From Halichondria panicea (lineage: Eukaryota > Porifera > Demospongiae > Suberitida > Halichondriidae), in the NCBI RefSeq assembly GCF_963675165.1, contig NW_026986601.1:1-64000 (forward strand): a stretch of DNA of 64,000 bases. The letters run 5' to 3'. Each line of letters starts with the position of its first letter. Position 1 is the first letter of the stretch. Shown here one piece after another: positions 13,301-44,066 of the stretch. Under the pieces are notes generated by a model, which ran no database searches, had not been told where the DNA came from, and worked only from the letters and a program-made list of their open reading frames with translations. A program made the translations under genes and the position numbers.

Positions 13301-14514
13301 TGTACATGGTGATGGAGTACATGTGTCACGGTGACTTGCTGGGTTTCCTGAGGACATCCCGTGGTCACAACGGACGATACACAGTTTCCCCCGGCCTTGG
13401 ATACCAGGCCCCAGCTATCAACCTCTATCCCAGGGACCTCCTCAACATTGGTGCCAAGATCGCTAATGGCATGAGATACCTCGCTGATAGAAAGGTAAAC
13501 TGTACTTGTAGTTAGTTTTTCAGATCACATAATTATGCATAGCCATGGCCTGTTAGGAGTAGTAATCATGCCACACAGCACAGTATGTTCATTTGTTACA
13601 TTCCTCGCTGCAGTTGGTTCACCGTGCCCTCTGTGCCAAGAATGTCCTGGTTGGCGCCAACATGAGCATCAAGATCTACAATGTGGGCTCCTTCGACATG
13701 ACCTTTGAGAGCAGAGACTACATCATGAAGTGGCTAGCCCCAGAAACCCTCTTTGATCAGACTGCCACTACATACAGCGATGTGTAAGTCAGAGATACCT
13801 ACATTGTAGTAGATGTATACTATGTGCATGTGTCCTACAAATATTATTAGCATGCAATGGCAAGTACGTAGATCAATTGTGACCCATGCTCAATGTTTTG
13901 CAGGTGGTCGTTTGGTGTGGCACTGTGGGAGCTGGTGACTGTGGGGGGTACCCCCTACGGGGAGATTCAGCCTGAGGACCTCTACTCACAACTCATGAAC
14001 GGAATGAGAATGCCCTGCCCTCAGCACTGCGCCCAAGAAATGTGAGTGTACTTACCGTACCTACTGTGTGTACACACACCACACAAATTGTTTTGGCAAC
14101 CCACACGTACCTACCTGTTGTTAGAGCTTGATCACTATCTAAGGCTGTATTATTTCCCCTGCAGCCACGAACTCATGCTGGATTGTTGGAGGAGGAATCC
14201 AGTGGATCGCCCACACTTCTCTGTCATCCATGAGAAGCTTGAAGACCTGGCCAATTCTAAAGTGGTGAGTTCATCAGCTCACTCAGTGGTACTATATTGT
14301 CACGTTGTTTTGTGAGCTTCCTATTACCATGCAAAGTCTATTACATATACTATATGCATGTACATCTAACTCTACTGTTTGTCTCCATGGCTCTCTATAT
14401 TTGATCACCTGTGTGCTCTACACACCACTACAGAATCTGTTGGACTTCCAGAACTATGACATGTACATCTACTCTCAATTCGAAGAACCCGTCGCTCTCT
14501 CAACTGTTCTATAG
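7368..14514 (+). CDS. Ig-domain receptor tyrosine kinase with a degenerate (pseudokinase) catalytic domain
   Basis: Seventeen exons join in one frame: 7368-7434, 9013-9175, 9236-9393, 9500-9772, 10988-11118, 11256-11412, 11565-11691, 11781-11971, 12161-12275, 12470-12771, 12958-13068, 13295-13494, 13614-13783, 13904-14041, 14165-14264 and 14434-14514 (the listed spans sum to 828 codons with stop). The product is 827 residues. It has a signal peptide (MPRILALLTVFIAAVAA), three Ig-like domains (about 23-130, 131-220, 221-316; YQCFA, GEYIIKA and GYTCVA strands), an FN3-like region (317-422), a membrane segment (about 431-456), a juxtamembrane stretch and a kinase fold (about 520-800). Lys558 (VAIK), Asn675, WLAPE and DVWSFGVALWE are kept. 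The glycine loop reads LCEGQFTVLY. The HRD Asp is Ala670 and DFG is Asn-Val-Gly (688-690). Phosphotransfer is therefore unlikely; signalling would need a partner kinase, as for PTK7 or RYK. The C-terminus carries Tyr residues (NYDMYIYSQF). Confidence 0.88.
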
Positions 14515-14787
14515 CACTAACACTCTGTCATGGCACTCAACAACCATTTTTATTTATCTTCTTGTTTCTGTCTCAATCATTCATCTATTTTCTTGATAAT
14601 TTAGTTTTTCTTCCGTGTTGTTTTTGTACGTACAATTTATACATCAGCTGCAGTTGTAATACTATAACGTCACGTATCTATACTATTAAAATTGATATAC
14701 AGTATCTGAATGATGACGGGGGTGACAGACATAAACAGTATCATTTGGGGTACTCATGAATGATCTAATTACTTGCTGTGCAACAGA

Positions 14788-14866
14788 AAGATCCAGTGTA
14801 GCTTGACTGGCTTGATAAACTAGAGGAGGCACTCTCTGATCGTGGCATGTCTTCCTTTCCACTGGT
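14788..14866 (-). pseudogene. Remnant last exon of the deleted ankyrin partner gene
   Basis: Read on the minus strand this gives MPRSESASSSLSSQSSYTGS. That matches the last exon of the ankyrin gene at 61230-61370 (MQRSESASSSLSSFDGE) and the end of the frame at 50692. The ankyrin body is absent here: the sequence jumps at about 14866 to the flank that lies upstream of the ankyrin gene in the third copy (about 63685). It sits 270 bases past the receptor stop, as in the other copies. Confidence 0.7.
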
Positions 14867-15673
14867 ACTTTGCATGCATGAAACTGAAAATATCACTTAT
14901 CCTATTATAGTGACTATACATGCCGCTATTAAACTGAATGCCATAATTATGTAGACTACATGTATACACTGGTGTTGACACATGCCATATGTGTGTTGAA
15001 TGATCAAGATTAAGTAAGCAGCAAATCAAAATTTTCCAGAATATGAGAATATTATAATTACCATGATCGCTAGATCTAGATCTATAATTATAGGGGTGAA
15101 GTATGTCGTACGAGTTTGTGAATGCAATTTGGGAAGTTACATTGAATTAAGCTATATAGACATTAATTTTGTGCAGGCTATGCATGGCTGAAACAATTTC
15201 ATTCAAGCTCGCGATCGTCCTCTGGCTAGTGGACGGCTTGTGGGCCAGATTCCTGTTAAGTCACCTGGGTTTAACAACATACAGGAAAGAGGTCGTTAGG
15301 TTAGATACTACTAGGAGAATGCATGTAGAATATTATGGGGAGCGGGCTTACCACTGTTTATTGACAATATTATCGTAAAAAGAGAGTGTCTGCGGCTTGT
15401 AAATAATTTACCTTTTGATCATCACCACTCCTCACAGATCTAGAGGGATCCATAAATTATTTATCATGGTCACCACATCAGCTTTGTCCTGTAAAATATA
15501 TACACGAGAGAGTACGTAGTTGATCAATGCACGGAAAGGTTATGCAATGCTTATTTAACTGTCCATAACCTAACTACTGCAACAACTTGTGTGTATATTG
15601 AAAACCAACCTTTGAAAATTATGTACTCGTTAGTTTGAGGGGATAGTTATTTACACAGCAATTTTGGGCAGAT
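14867..15673. other. Intergenic remainder of the duplicated block and flank
   Basis: The first 300 bases match the DNA upstream of the ankyrin frame in the second copy (about 52080-52290), including GCCGCTATTAAACTGAATGC and ACACTGGTGTTGACA. Beyond about 15160 the match ends, and I see no gene or clear repeat up to the palindrome. Confidence 0.5.
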
Positions 15674-17615
15674 TTCTATGGAACGCTGTTTACGACAAAA
15701 TTCAGGCAGAATTAATTGGCGTGTGCATTCAATATAAAATTGAAGATCGATTTCGAATTTTGACAGTTGATTTTCGATTTACATGTGAACGATCTTTGAC
15801 TGATTATCGATTTTTGAAATTCAATTTTTGTGCTACCGTTAGAACTATCACTCTGAGCTGTATCAGGTGAGATTAGTGGATCAAGATGGAGGCAACATTT
15901 CATGGGATGCATGGACTCTAAAGTAGGTCTGTGAAAAGAGTCGGTGTGTATTTCCGCCTACAACTAGTCAATAATTAAAATAGGTTTGGCTAAGCAAAAG
16001 AAACCGGCTAGTTCTAGTGGTCATATTACTCATTATAGCCTCGATTCCAGGCCATTGAGAAGGAGAAAGGGGCTGTTCCAGTTTTGAGGGTGGCCTGGAA
16101 TCGAGGCTACGCTAGTAGTTTCACTGGCTATTTTACTTTGGCATAAGGGATAACCAAAATCTCATATGTATAGAGAAATTTAATAATCGATAATTGAATT
16201 TCAGAAATTGATTATCTATGGCGCTCCATTTGTTTCATTATTCAATAGTGAAAAATATTGTCAATGGCAAAATATGTTGACAATGATGTAATGTGATTGT
16301 CAATAATTGGGTTACCTATTGTCAATGATTATCCGATTCATTGTCAATAACTATCGTCATGTTTGTCAATAATTGGGTGCCTATTGTCAATAATTATCCG
16401 ATTCATTGTCAATAAACTATCGTGATGTTGTCAATAATTGGGTTGCCTGTTGTCAATGATTATCTGATTCATTGTCAATAATATCGTCATGTTTGTCAAT
16501 AATTGTTGGAATTATTGTCAATAATTATCATCATTATTGTCAATGATTGCTCAATTTTATTGTCAATAAATATCATTATTTATTGTCAATGATTGTTCAA
16601 AGTATTGCCAATAATATTTCACCCGTTTTTATTCGATGTCCCTGCTCCATTCCGGAATGGGTCACCATATTTTACTGCGCATGCGCATAAACTACCAAGA
16701 GCCACGTGGCAGGAGTTGACTCACTGTACACGTATACACAAAAAGACCAGAGATTAAAGACTTACTGCAATTAACTCACGACCTCCACAGAACACGTACT
16801 GCAGGAAGCTTTAGCAAGGGTCTTAAAGTCGAATGGCAGCCAACGAGCAGGAAGCTTACTATGTACATAGCTAGCTGGCCTAGTGTAGTATAATTTAATT
16901 CAGAGTTATTTTACCTGAGCTTCCTGCTCGTTGGCTGCCATTCGACTTCAAGACCCTTGCTAGAGCTTCCTGCAGTACGTGTTCTGGGGAGGTCGTGAGT
17001 TAATTGCGGTAAGTCTTTAAAGTTCATGCGCATGCGCAGTAAAATATGGTGACCCATTCCGGAATGGAGCAGGGACATCGAATAAAAACGGGTGAATAAT
17101 TATTGGCAATACTTTGAACAATCATTGACAATAAATGATGATAATTATTGACAATAAAATTGAGCAATCATTGACAATAATGATAATTATTGACAATAAT
17201 TCCAACAATTATTGACAAACATGACGATATTATTGACAATGAATCAGATAATCATTGACAACAGGCAACCCAATTATTGACAACATTACGATAGTTTATT
17301 GACAATGAATCGGATAATTATTGACAATAGGCACCCAATTATTGACAAACATGACGATAGTTATTGACAATGAATCGGATATCATTGACAATAGGTAACC
17401 CAATTATTGACAATCACATTACATCATTGTCAACATATTTCGGCATTGACAATATTTTTCACTATTGAATATAATGAAACAAATGGAGCGCCATAATTAT
17501 CAGATCGATTGTCAAAGATCGTTCACGTGTAAATTGAAAATCAGAAATCGATCCGGCTTCAGGATGCACACGCCAATTACATTTTGCCTGAATTTTGTCG
17601 TAAACGGCGTTCCAT
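15674..17615. repeat. Giant fold-back element (1.9-kb palindrome) with arrays of TTGTCAATAATT
   Basis: The arms start TCTATGGAACGCTGTTTACG on the left and end CGTAAACGGCGTTCCATAG on the right. They converge on a short spacer at about 16856-16915, where the inner arms read GCCAACGAGCAGGAAGCT and AGCTTCCTGCTCGTTGGC. Each arm holds a tandem array of a TTGTCAATAATT-type motif with variable 8-10-base spacers (about 16220-16615 and 17095-17455). An AluI-like motif GCGCATGCGC is present in both arms near the centre. The arms are largely complementary, apart from an insertion in the left arm (16036-16109). There is no coding capacity; a transcript would fold into long dsRNA. Confidence 0.85.
16036..16109. 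mobile_element. TAGCCTCG-type short inverted-repeat element inside the palindrome's left arm
   Basis: The ends TAGCCTCGATTCCAGGCC and GGCCTGGAATCGAGGCTA are perfect inverted repeats. It belongs to the family at 41591, 44876 and 47009. It occurs in only one arm of the palindrome, so it inserted after the palindrome formed, or the other arm lost it. I see no 9-bp target duplication here. Confidence 0.7.
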
Positions 17616-17676
17616 AGTTCTCATACTTAAAGGCTTTGAGGTCTAAATAATGCCAATGATTTGTTTGAGGAGATTA

Positions 17677-17757
17677 TAAAGCAAGACTGTAGTCCTCTGA
17701 CATATGAAATAAACAACTCTGTCTCATTCTGTCTATCATTTCCTTGATTGATTTATC
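17677..17757 (-). pseudogene. Fragment of a ROC-COR gene C-terminal region
   Basis: On the minus strand this reads KSIKEMIDRMRQSCLF followed by SEDYSLAL and a stop. The intact ROC-COR exon at 24775-27044 has KSIKDVIDRMRQRSLF followed by LSQGYDFAF at the matching place. No other domain of that gene is recognisable nearby, so this is a short relic. Confidence 0.55.
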
Positions 17758-17770
17758 TGTGTGAACATTA

Positions 17771-18514
17771 ATTTGGTAAACTCTTCATTTGAACAGCATG
17801 CACCTGTACTGATAACTCACTTGTCTCCGCTCTTTGTAAACAGGTTTGTGTTTACAGATCAATTTCCCAGCTTAATCCTTCCATTGGTAGTGACAAAGTC
17901 CTCCTCACACACACTCTGGAAGGTGAGAAGTTGGGCCGCGTTCATTAATTGATCTGATGTTATCTGGCTCTTTATTCCAGTGGAATTCCAGTGGAAGGAG
18001 AAACCATCACAATTTAGACACCTCTAGTTTACTTTTCTCACCAAGATTGACAAGCTGTATAAAACAGCAGCTAATAATTTCAAGAATGACTACAATTAAT
18101 TCAATAATTATTATGCACATAGATCTATGTACGCAACTGCACACACACCTTTCCAATCCAAGCTGTCTGTCCTTTCCTCAGGATTGCTACTATGCACACT
18201 GAAACCGAATCCATACACATCTTTCGATAGGATGCAGAAGCATTTTGTGACCAGGGCATTGGCACTGAAGGAAAGAGGCGACTGTGGTTTCTATAGCAAC
18301 TTGTATTTTGTAGCTTCTTTCACTTCTCTTTTCGATTTTGCAATGAGCTTGACCTCATCTTCTTCATCTATGTTTACAGTAGCTATAGCTATTATATCGA
18401 ATCATTGTTTAAGATGTAGGCTAAAAATAACGTAGCTACAAATGTACACTATGGTGTATAAAATAAACAAGTGTTGTGTGCTGAGTATTATTTACTGTCT
18501 TGATGAAGCATTAG
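17771..18514. other. Intergenic region with no recognised gene
   Basis: Short open frames on the plus strand here (for example 17761-17952 and 18127-18435) show no domain, no splice support and low-complexity composition. The C-terminal exon of the large minus-strand gene ends at 18515, so its 3' untranslated region should fall here. I see no canonical AATAAA on that strand. Confidence 0.4.
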
Positions 18515-37354
<18,840 letters not shown>

Positions 37355-38254
37355 AATAATAATTCATGAGACTGTATTTGTTTGGAATGGACCAAACACT
37401 CCTCTATCTATAACAAAATCTGGGAAGTTGTTCACCTAGTTGGGCGGAGTCAAACCCTGGACACTCACGTAGGATTGGGAACTACTAACTATTGTCAAGG
37501 TTTAATTGTTTCACTGGTGCTGTAAGACCTCTGATTAAGGCAATCCTCCAAATATGCGACACCCTCAAGCTTAGGCAATTTTCTTACCTTTAAAAGTAGC
37601 GACAGCTGTGTTGACAATTACTTGTTAAGCCACACCCTAACCTCGATTATAGCCCATTGGAAAATACACATATTTAAGCGGCTATCGAGCCAAGTACACT
37701 GATTAGAGCTACCTCCAATTAGATGTGACTCTCTAAATAGGCCGACACTAGGCCTTTAACATAATTTGTCAACCTCAAATGAAGCAACCTTTGGCTTAAA
37801 AAGTGTCGCCTTAATTAAAGGTGTTACGGTATTTAGTTTTAGGGTGTGGCTAAGCATGAATATGATTTATCCAAGTGGGCAGAAACCGCAAAGCTCAGTT
37901 AGTCGCTATAATTATACTGCAAGAGCATGCCACTAACTCTAACTTGACTTTGAGTTGGCGCGTCCTGGTTCAATTGCAAGCTGGCTTATCTACTTTTGTT
38001 GCATTATGATTTGACAAAGAGAATTCATTAATGGGCCACGCCTTCAGCACTTGAACGGTTGCAAAATGTCTGGCAAATCCTGACATGGCAGTGGTTCCCA
38101 ACCCTAATGTGAGCGTCAGAGGAGGTGCAAAGCACTTGAAAAGGTCACTAATTGCAAACAGACGACTGACTACTGGCCTAGTTTTGGTGTTTGTGAACAA
38201 AACGTTATTTTCAGTGTACATAGTGGTGCTAATACTTTTTAGTGGTGTCAAATT

Positions 38255-38345
38255 ATGTTTTCGCCAATTTTACTCGGAGCAGAGATATAACTACCCTTGA
38301 TTCCAAGGTTATATCTCTGCTTCTGAGCAAAATTGGCGAAAACAA
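38255..38345. repeat. Short perfect-arm hairpin
   Basis: ATTATGTTTTCGCCAATTTT followed by GCAGAGATATAACTACCCTTG pairs with AGGTTATATCTCTGC and AAAATTGGCGAAAAC around a centre near 38300. It may be a tiny fold-back element. Confidence 0.55.
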
Positions 38346-40514
38346 AAAGAAAATAACAGTTTTTGAGAGACACAAAATTTAATAACTAGACCATGCAGTA
38401 GCTGTCTGCAAGAGAAGTTAGGAAGAAACTAATTAGTGACCTTAATTAGTTAAGGGCAAGTGCTTTATACCTCCTCTGCGTGAGCACCCAGGGTTTGGCT
38501 CTGCCCAACAATTGTTTACCCTCGATGTTTACAGTCAAGAGTAAGGTGTTGAACACAGTAACAACATTTTCTCACCTCTGGCGTCATCACTGATAGTAAC
38601 GAGTGGTTCAGGCTGCGCTAATGCCTTTCGCACTGTTTTGCTTTGCTCAAAAAGTATTATGTAGTATATATAAGTAAGAAACAGGTATTAATTAGTTTGC
38701 TTTGTATATTTATTATAGCAATTGTGTGGCTATGAACCCACACAGTCATTATCAGGGGCGTTTCTAGAACTTGAAGCATGGGGGTACTCAAATTTAAGGA
38801 AAGGCCCAACTATTTTTTGAGGAACAACCTATCAGTGTATAGCTTGCCTGCTGATTTCGCATGCTCAATAGGGACACGAGCCAATGTATGTTTTGGTCCA
38901 CGTGGTTTCTCTGAAGGCAATTTGTTTACATGTGTACAGCTGCAGATGGAAGAAACTCACAAGACTTCATGTGTATGAATCCAAGACAACTGTTCAGTCA
39001 GCTAGACCAGTGCTGATAGCTAGATTAGTCTCATGGTTGACTGGGAGGCCCCTTCGAACCCCGGAAGGGGAGATTTCGCCCATACAAGCTTGGGCGAGGG
39101 GGCGCGCCAAAACACAGGTGAAAAATTACGCTTCACTACTTTGTGACTACATCTGATGGACGCAGTGCAGAGCATGCGTTTTTGATTCAGAGTCAATGGC
39201 AAATAAATGGTTATAATGAGCTAGTGCCTCACGTTTGTGACTACATCACACATCATACAAAAATAAAACTAAGTCTACCGCAATAGGTTCCACGTCACTA
39301 TCCCTAAGCTGTAGAAATATTTAAAATACGCAATTTAATTGGGCAGTTCATAACCAAAATGTGCACCAACGAATATTACCCGCTATACGGTATACAGTGG
39401 AACCTCCGAATAACGGATAAGTTGGTGCAGGAGGTTTTCCCCCAATATTTCGAATTTTGGGAGGTTATACCATATAAAGTTACGTTACCACAAATGTGGT
39501 GTATATGTAAAGACAATAACTGTATACAACTGAATCAGTATACATGTATCTTTCACTAAACATTAAACAAAAAATTACACATAATTATACGTGTCTACCC
39601 TAGCAAAGTAATTATGCGGTGCCCAAAACAAAGTAGAGTGTAAAGTGTATATATAGCTATATAGGACACTCCAAAGCTATACCTTTCTTCTATCTGCATG
39701 CCTGCAAAGTTTTGGCCATTGGTGAAACTTTAAACAATTTGTGCGTGTCGAAAAGACACACTGACCATCTTTTGTATGGAGAAATTAATCCTAAAAGCGC
39801 TAGCCTAAGGCCATCTTGGAAGCTTAACTCTGCTCTATTTGATCAAGCTATATAAAGATACTTCGCACTTGAAATGTTGACTTGAATATCCATTGCAAAT
39901 CACATGCTCAATTAATCAAAAAGATAGTATGCGTAGCTGGCTGTAATCATCACATGACACCTTTTATTGGAAGAGGATAAAACAGGTTGCACACACTATA
40001 ATGCACAGTGGTAATGAGAAACAGTTATTTCTTTGTTGAGAGTAAATGTGAAATTTTGCTGACACCACAAGTCAACCCAATGTGTGTGGAACTCAAGCTT
40101 GGTTATACACTTAACTGTTGTAACTTAATGGCTTACAACAAGTAGCGAGTACTGCAAAGAAGCTCAGCGACTGGATATCCGTCTCTCTGTCTGTCATTTT
40201 ATGTCCGTCTGTAAGTCTGTCCACGGTCAGATCCAATGATCAGCAAGACAGTAATAATAATACTTCTACTGGATGAAACTGATACAGCTCAACAACTGAG
40301 GCAATGGCGTTCCCTATGCCATATCTAAGACAACTAAGGGAAGTTTGACAACAAGTAGGAGCTAATGAGCTCGTCTGTTGTCAAAAGGTTCGAATTGAGA
40401 GATTTACAGTTAGAGAGACCTTTAGGAAACAGCAAGTCTACTACTCACTACAACTTTAACTTCTCTTCGCTGTAAGCTAGGCTCGCCCCACACAATGCTT
40501 CCAGCATTCCCCTA

Positions 40515-41064
40515 GTAATGTCTCGGTGCGCATGCGCAAGGGAGGTATACAGTAGTGTGTTTGTGTGTGTAGACTGCTATACAGCTGCTCAAGGATCAAC
40601 GAAGTGCAAGTAAGAGTTTCTATAGACTTCTATAGTCATGCTTTCTTGGATTTGCAAAACAATGCTTCATTTGGTTGCCCTAGTTTTGCTTACTTGAAAT
40701 GCCACTGCAGACTTTTCAGAAGAGTGCGTAGAAAAACTTGTTCATGGAATGTTGCTATACTCTGCTTAGTAGTTAGCTCTGCAATAGAACGCTAGCTATT
40801 GGTAGCTGCAAGAGTGAGAAGAGAGCTGCAAGGCTCTGCTGATGCAGCTATATTTTTTAGACTTAGACTTTTGGCCTTGATCATTTTTAACAACAATCAT
40901 GGCCGATAATTACCCACTCCTCGATCATACAGCAAAATTTATTAATGCTCATCATGATAAATTATAATGTGTGTGCTATTGCTATAATAGCTAGTAGTAG
41001 TTTTATGTTAAGTAGATTTTACACCTCCACCGAGGCATCAGCACCCGCGGTGCTTTCATCATTA
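40515..41064. mobile_element. Dispersed ~540-bp repeat (copy 3, plus orientation)
   Basis: It begins TCTCGGTGCGCATGCGCAAG and ends GCACCCGCGGTGCTTTCATC, and contains AGGATCAACGAAGTGCAAGT and AGAGCTGCAAGGCTCTGCTG. It is the same family as 19500-20033, in opposite orientation. Confidence 0.7.
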
Positions 41065-41590
41065 TACTGGTAAACTTGTGTAGAAATTATTTTGAAACTG
41101 TACCAAATTCAAAATTTATGTCCGGAAATGTAGAATGTACTAAGAAATCCACTAAAAATGTTAGACAGTGTGAAAGCCTGAAATATTTATTCTAAGTTAT
41201 TGGTAAGATTTCATATTGAATGTGTTATGGTTGCCTAGCAACCTAAATTGACGTGAAGAGATGCCTCTAAAGCCAGGCGAGGAGATTCCAGACGATAAGT
41301 AGCTGGAAAAAGCTATTTACATCAATAACATCTACACATGTAAAATAAAATAGTGGGTGTGGTCAGAGTATCGCTACAAGTGATGGAAGAGTTCAAACGA
41401 CACACAGCAGCCTCAACAAAGAAGCATGCAAGCATATTGATCCACGTACTAGAGTACCTATGAACAGTATATACAGGGCCGTAATATAGAGTGAAATGGG
41501 GTGGGGTTCCTCTTGAAGCAGTTACTCATGACTTTGCTTCCACTAACGCACGTCAAATAAACTATTTCTGACATTTCTAATAGTTTTCAC

Positions 41591-42571
41591 TAGCCTCGAT
41601 CCCAGGCCAAGTTTTCGCTTTTATAACGGTTAGGCTGCATCAGTCAATTAGGCCAGATTCGTTCACTTTTGTGACATTTATTTGTGTACGAACCGTTTAC
41701 TAGCCAGTATCATTATTGGAATGGCTTAGCTGAAGCTTTTATCTTCCCTAAAGCTTATTCTGAAGACAGAAGAACAAGTGAAGAGGCTTATCAAGGTCAG
41801 ATATTTTTGTGTGGTTCTATCAAGTCATTTTTGTTTGGCAAGATCTAGATCCACCATTGACAGGATATATCTTTATATGGTGGATCAAGTGAAGAATGTG
41901 AGCTAGAGGACTTGGTGCTGCCATCATCAGCTCGAACAGAGGGATCGCCAATGACACTATAACCTGTTTAAAACGAGAAATTTAATATGTACACGTTATA
42001 AAATGTCTACTTCTCTGCACAGGAGCAATGGCTAATATCCAGCTATCCCAACAGTGCTCCTCTTGGCTATACTAACGGACGAGACTGGACAGTGTGAGGT
42101 AAGGGTTTAAAGTCTTCAGTTATTTATTTATCTTGTCTTACTCACAGGACTGGAGTGTATCTATATCTGCTCGTCCGAGTGTTGTTTCTGATAGCTCAGA
42201 GGCACCAAGAGAATCTATGTTTCTCAAACAAGATTTACCTGAGTTTACGAATAGGGGCCTAGAATCAGAGAGGTCCAGCAGCCTGCTAAACCTTCTTGAA
42301 AAGTAATTTAAGGCATTCAATCATCCTGAAGTTGCCCTGGGTCACTATAATTATGCTGCAGCACAACCGGCAACTCTCCTTGTGAAGCAGCTCCCTATGT
42401 GCATCTTTTGTATACCCACTCTGTGAATTTTCTATGTATAATTGGTTAATTAAATATTTTTGCCGACCACAAAAATACAATAAAAATGACGCATGCGCAG
42501 ACAACTAGTACCAGGCCTAGTTGTTCGCCTAACCGTTATAAAAGCGAAAACTCAGCCTGGGATCGAGGCTA
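41591..42571. mobile_element. 981-bp Mutator-like non-autonomous element, 9-bp target duplication
   Basis: The ends start TAGCCTCGATCCCAGGCC and finish GCCTGGGATCGAGGCTA; the inverted repeat extends inward through AAAGCGAAAAC and CCTAACCGTTATAA. The flanks are exact 9-base direct repeats AGTTTTCAC (41582-41590 and 42572-42580). A 9-bp duplication is typical of Mutator-like elements. The 981-bp interior has no recognisable transposase. Confidence 0.85.
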
Positions 42572-43056
42572 AGTTTTCACACAAATTATTTTATTTATGT
42601 ATCATCTTTCTCTTGTTTATGATCTCTTAGAACATAATTATACATGCACTCCTGTTAGCACTTACATGTGCATGTGCTAACAAGTTTTCAAAAATTTCCC
42701 CTACCCCCTGCAGCTCCGCCGCGTGGGCTTTGTCCCATTCCTTTTTTCTGAAGTAAATACACATGATCCTTTCCAGAACACAATAGTTAGATCGCAAAGG
42801 GTCAAATTTTCTGCTGATTTGGCTCATTCGCAAAGGTTTTTCACTCGCAAAATATTCTAGTAATACGGTATGTCCATGTTTTCTTACTTAGAATGATTCT
42901 CAATATCAATATCCAGTCTTCACAGCCATCAGAGCAAGATGTTTCCTGAAGACTTGTTATCTAGCTAGAAATTTAATTGCTACACTGTATAGCACTGTAT
43001 TATAACAAAAGAAAGCTTGTCTTCAGTTTCTCGAGCATATGATTTTAGTCCACGAT

Positions 43057-43439
43057 CAGTGGCAGATCTAGGATTCTTGAAAGGGGAGTTCCAGGGCTCT
43101 GAGTTAAGGACTGTTAAATTTACCTAAAAAAAGGTCGTCACTTCTTCGAAACAGTGAGCATGCGCATTATAACACACCAAATTTTTTCCCCAAAAAAAGG
43201 TCATCACTTTTCATAAGCAGTCTGCATGCACTACGCTGGAGAGTTTTTAGCCTTCATAGTCACTGAAACTGCACAGACAAAGCTTCGCAGGACTAACAAG
43301 GACTAAAGGTAAGTGAGAAGTGCATGTGAAAGCTAGTAAGAAAGGAACAACTTGCTAACTAGTTGCTTGAGCCTCCCACTCACTTCTTTCTCAAGGGGGT
43401 TCAATTGAACCCAATGAACCCCCTCTGGATCCGCCACTG
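43057..43439. mobile_element. CAGTGGCGGATC-type inverted-repeat element
   Basis: The left end CAGTGGCAGATCTAGG and right end CCTCTGGATCCGCCACTG are inverted. The terminus resembles those of many hAT-type elements; the 8-base flanks do not match, so this assignment is tentative. Confidence 0.6.
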
Positions 43440-43738
43440 ATGATGAGTTTTTGCTAGTTGTGCACTTGATCACTAGGGGTTAGTAGATTATGCTCGAGAT
43501 ATTACCTATTATGCTATTCTTTAATAGCTTACAAATTGCCTATTATTCCCACATTATTCTAAAGCACAACATAGACCCCATATCCTCGCACAAGTAACAT
43601 CAAACTATAAATATTATTAGCACTATAGAATGCTAAGGAGATAATCAACCAGTATAATACTTCCATCAGGCCTACAAATGTTTTTACTATGATTCGTACT
43701 GACCTGTACTAAGTCTTCCAAAACCTCCCTATTATTCT

Positions 43739-44066
43739 CATAATCGCATGTTGTTCTATTATTCACTGTGATTCGTACAGTGATTAATCGCGTATCAGTA
43801 ATTACTCATCGTCAAGGCAGTAATTGCATGTCGGCATTAACGACGTGCAATTACTGCCTTAACGACCGCACGTTCGAATAACGGCCGCGGCTAATTTTTT
43901 GTACTGAAATTGCAGCTGAAGTGTCCTTAAAACTGCATCACAAACGATTAACAATCAATAGTATGGCTACTCGCACTCTTAGCCATACTATTAATTATAC
44001 TAATCGCATGTTGTCCTATTATTCACTGTGATTCGTACAGTGATTAATCGCGTATCAGTAATTACT
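43739..44066. repeat. Pair of ~68-bp direct repeats
   Basis: A block containing ATTCACTGTGATTCGTACAG and TGATTAATCGCGTATCAGTA occurs at 43739-43806 and again at 43998-44066. A further shared block (AACGATTAACAATCAATAGT) follows each. This is a local duplication within repeat-derived DNA. Confidence 0.75.

Noticed and set aside
13614..13783. Sequencing or assembly error as the cause of the missing catalytic residues
   Set aside because: The third copy independently shows a non-Asp residue at HRD and the same NVG at the DFG site.
16220..17455. TTGTCAATAATT arrays as a CRISPR-like array
   Set aside because: Repeat units are short and degenerate, spacers are themselves partly repeated, the arrays are mirrored in a palindrome, and the surroundings are eukaryotic.
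17761..18435. Plus-strand frames as a gene upstream of the large minus gene
   Set aside because: Composition is low-complexity, no domain is recognisable, and no consistent splice phases join them.
39030..39120. Possible tRNA gene because of GTTCGAA-like and GC-rich sequence
   Set aside because: No cloverleaf can be formed; the GC-rich part is a CGCCCAAGCTTGGGCG palindrome.
42138..42320. A 60-codon minus frame as a transposase piece in the 981-bp element
   Set aside because: No transposase motif is visible and the frame is short.
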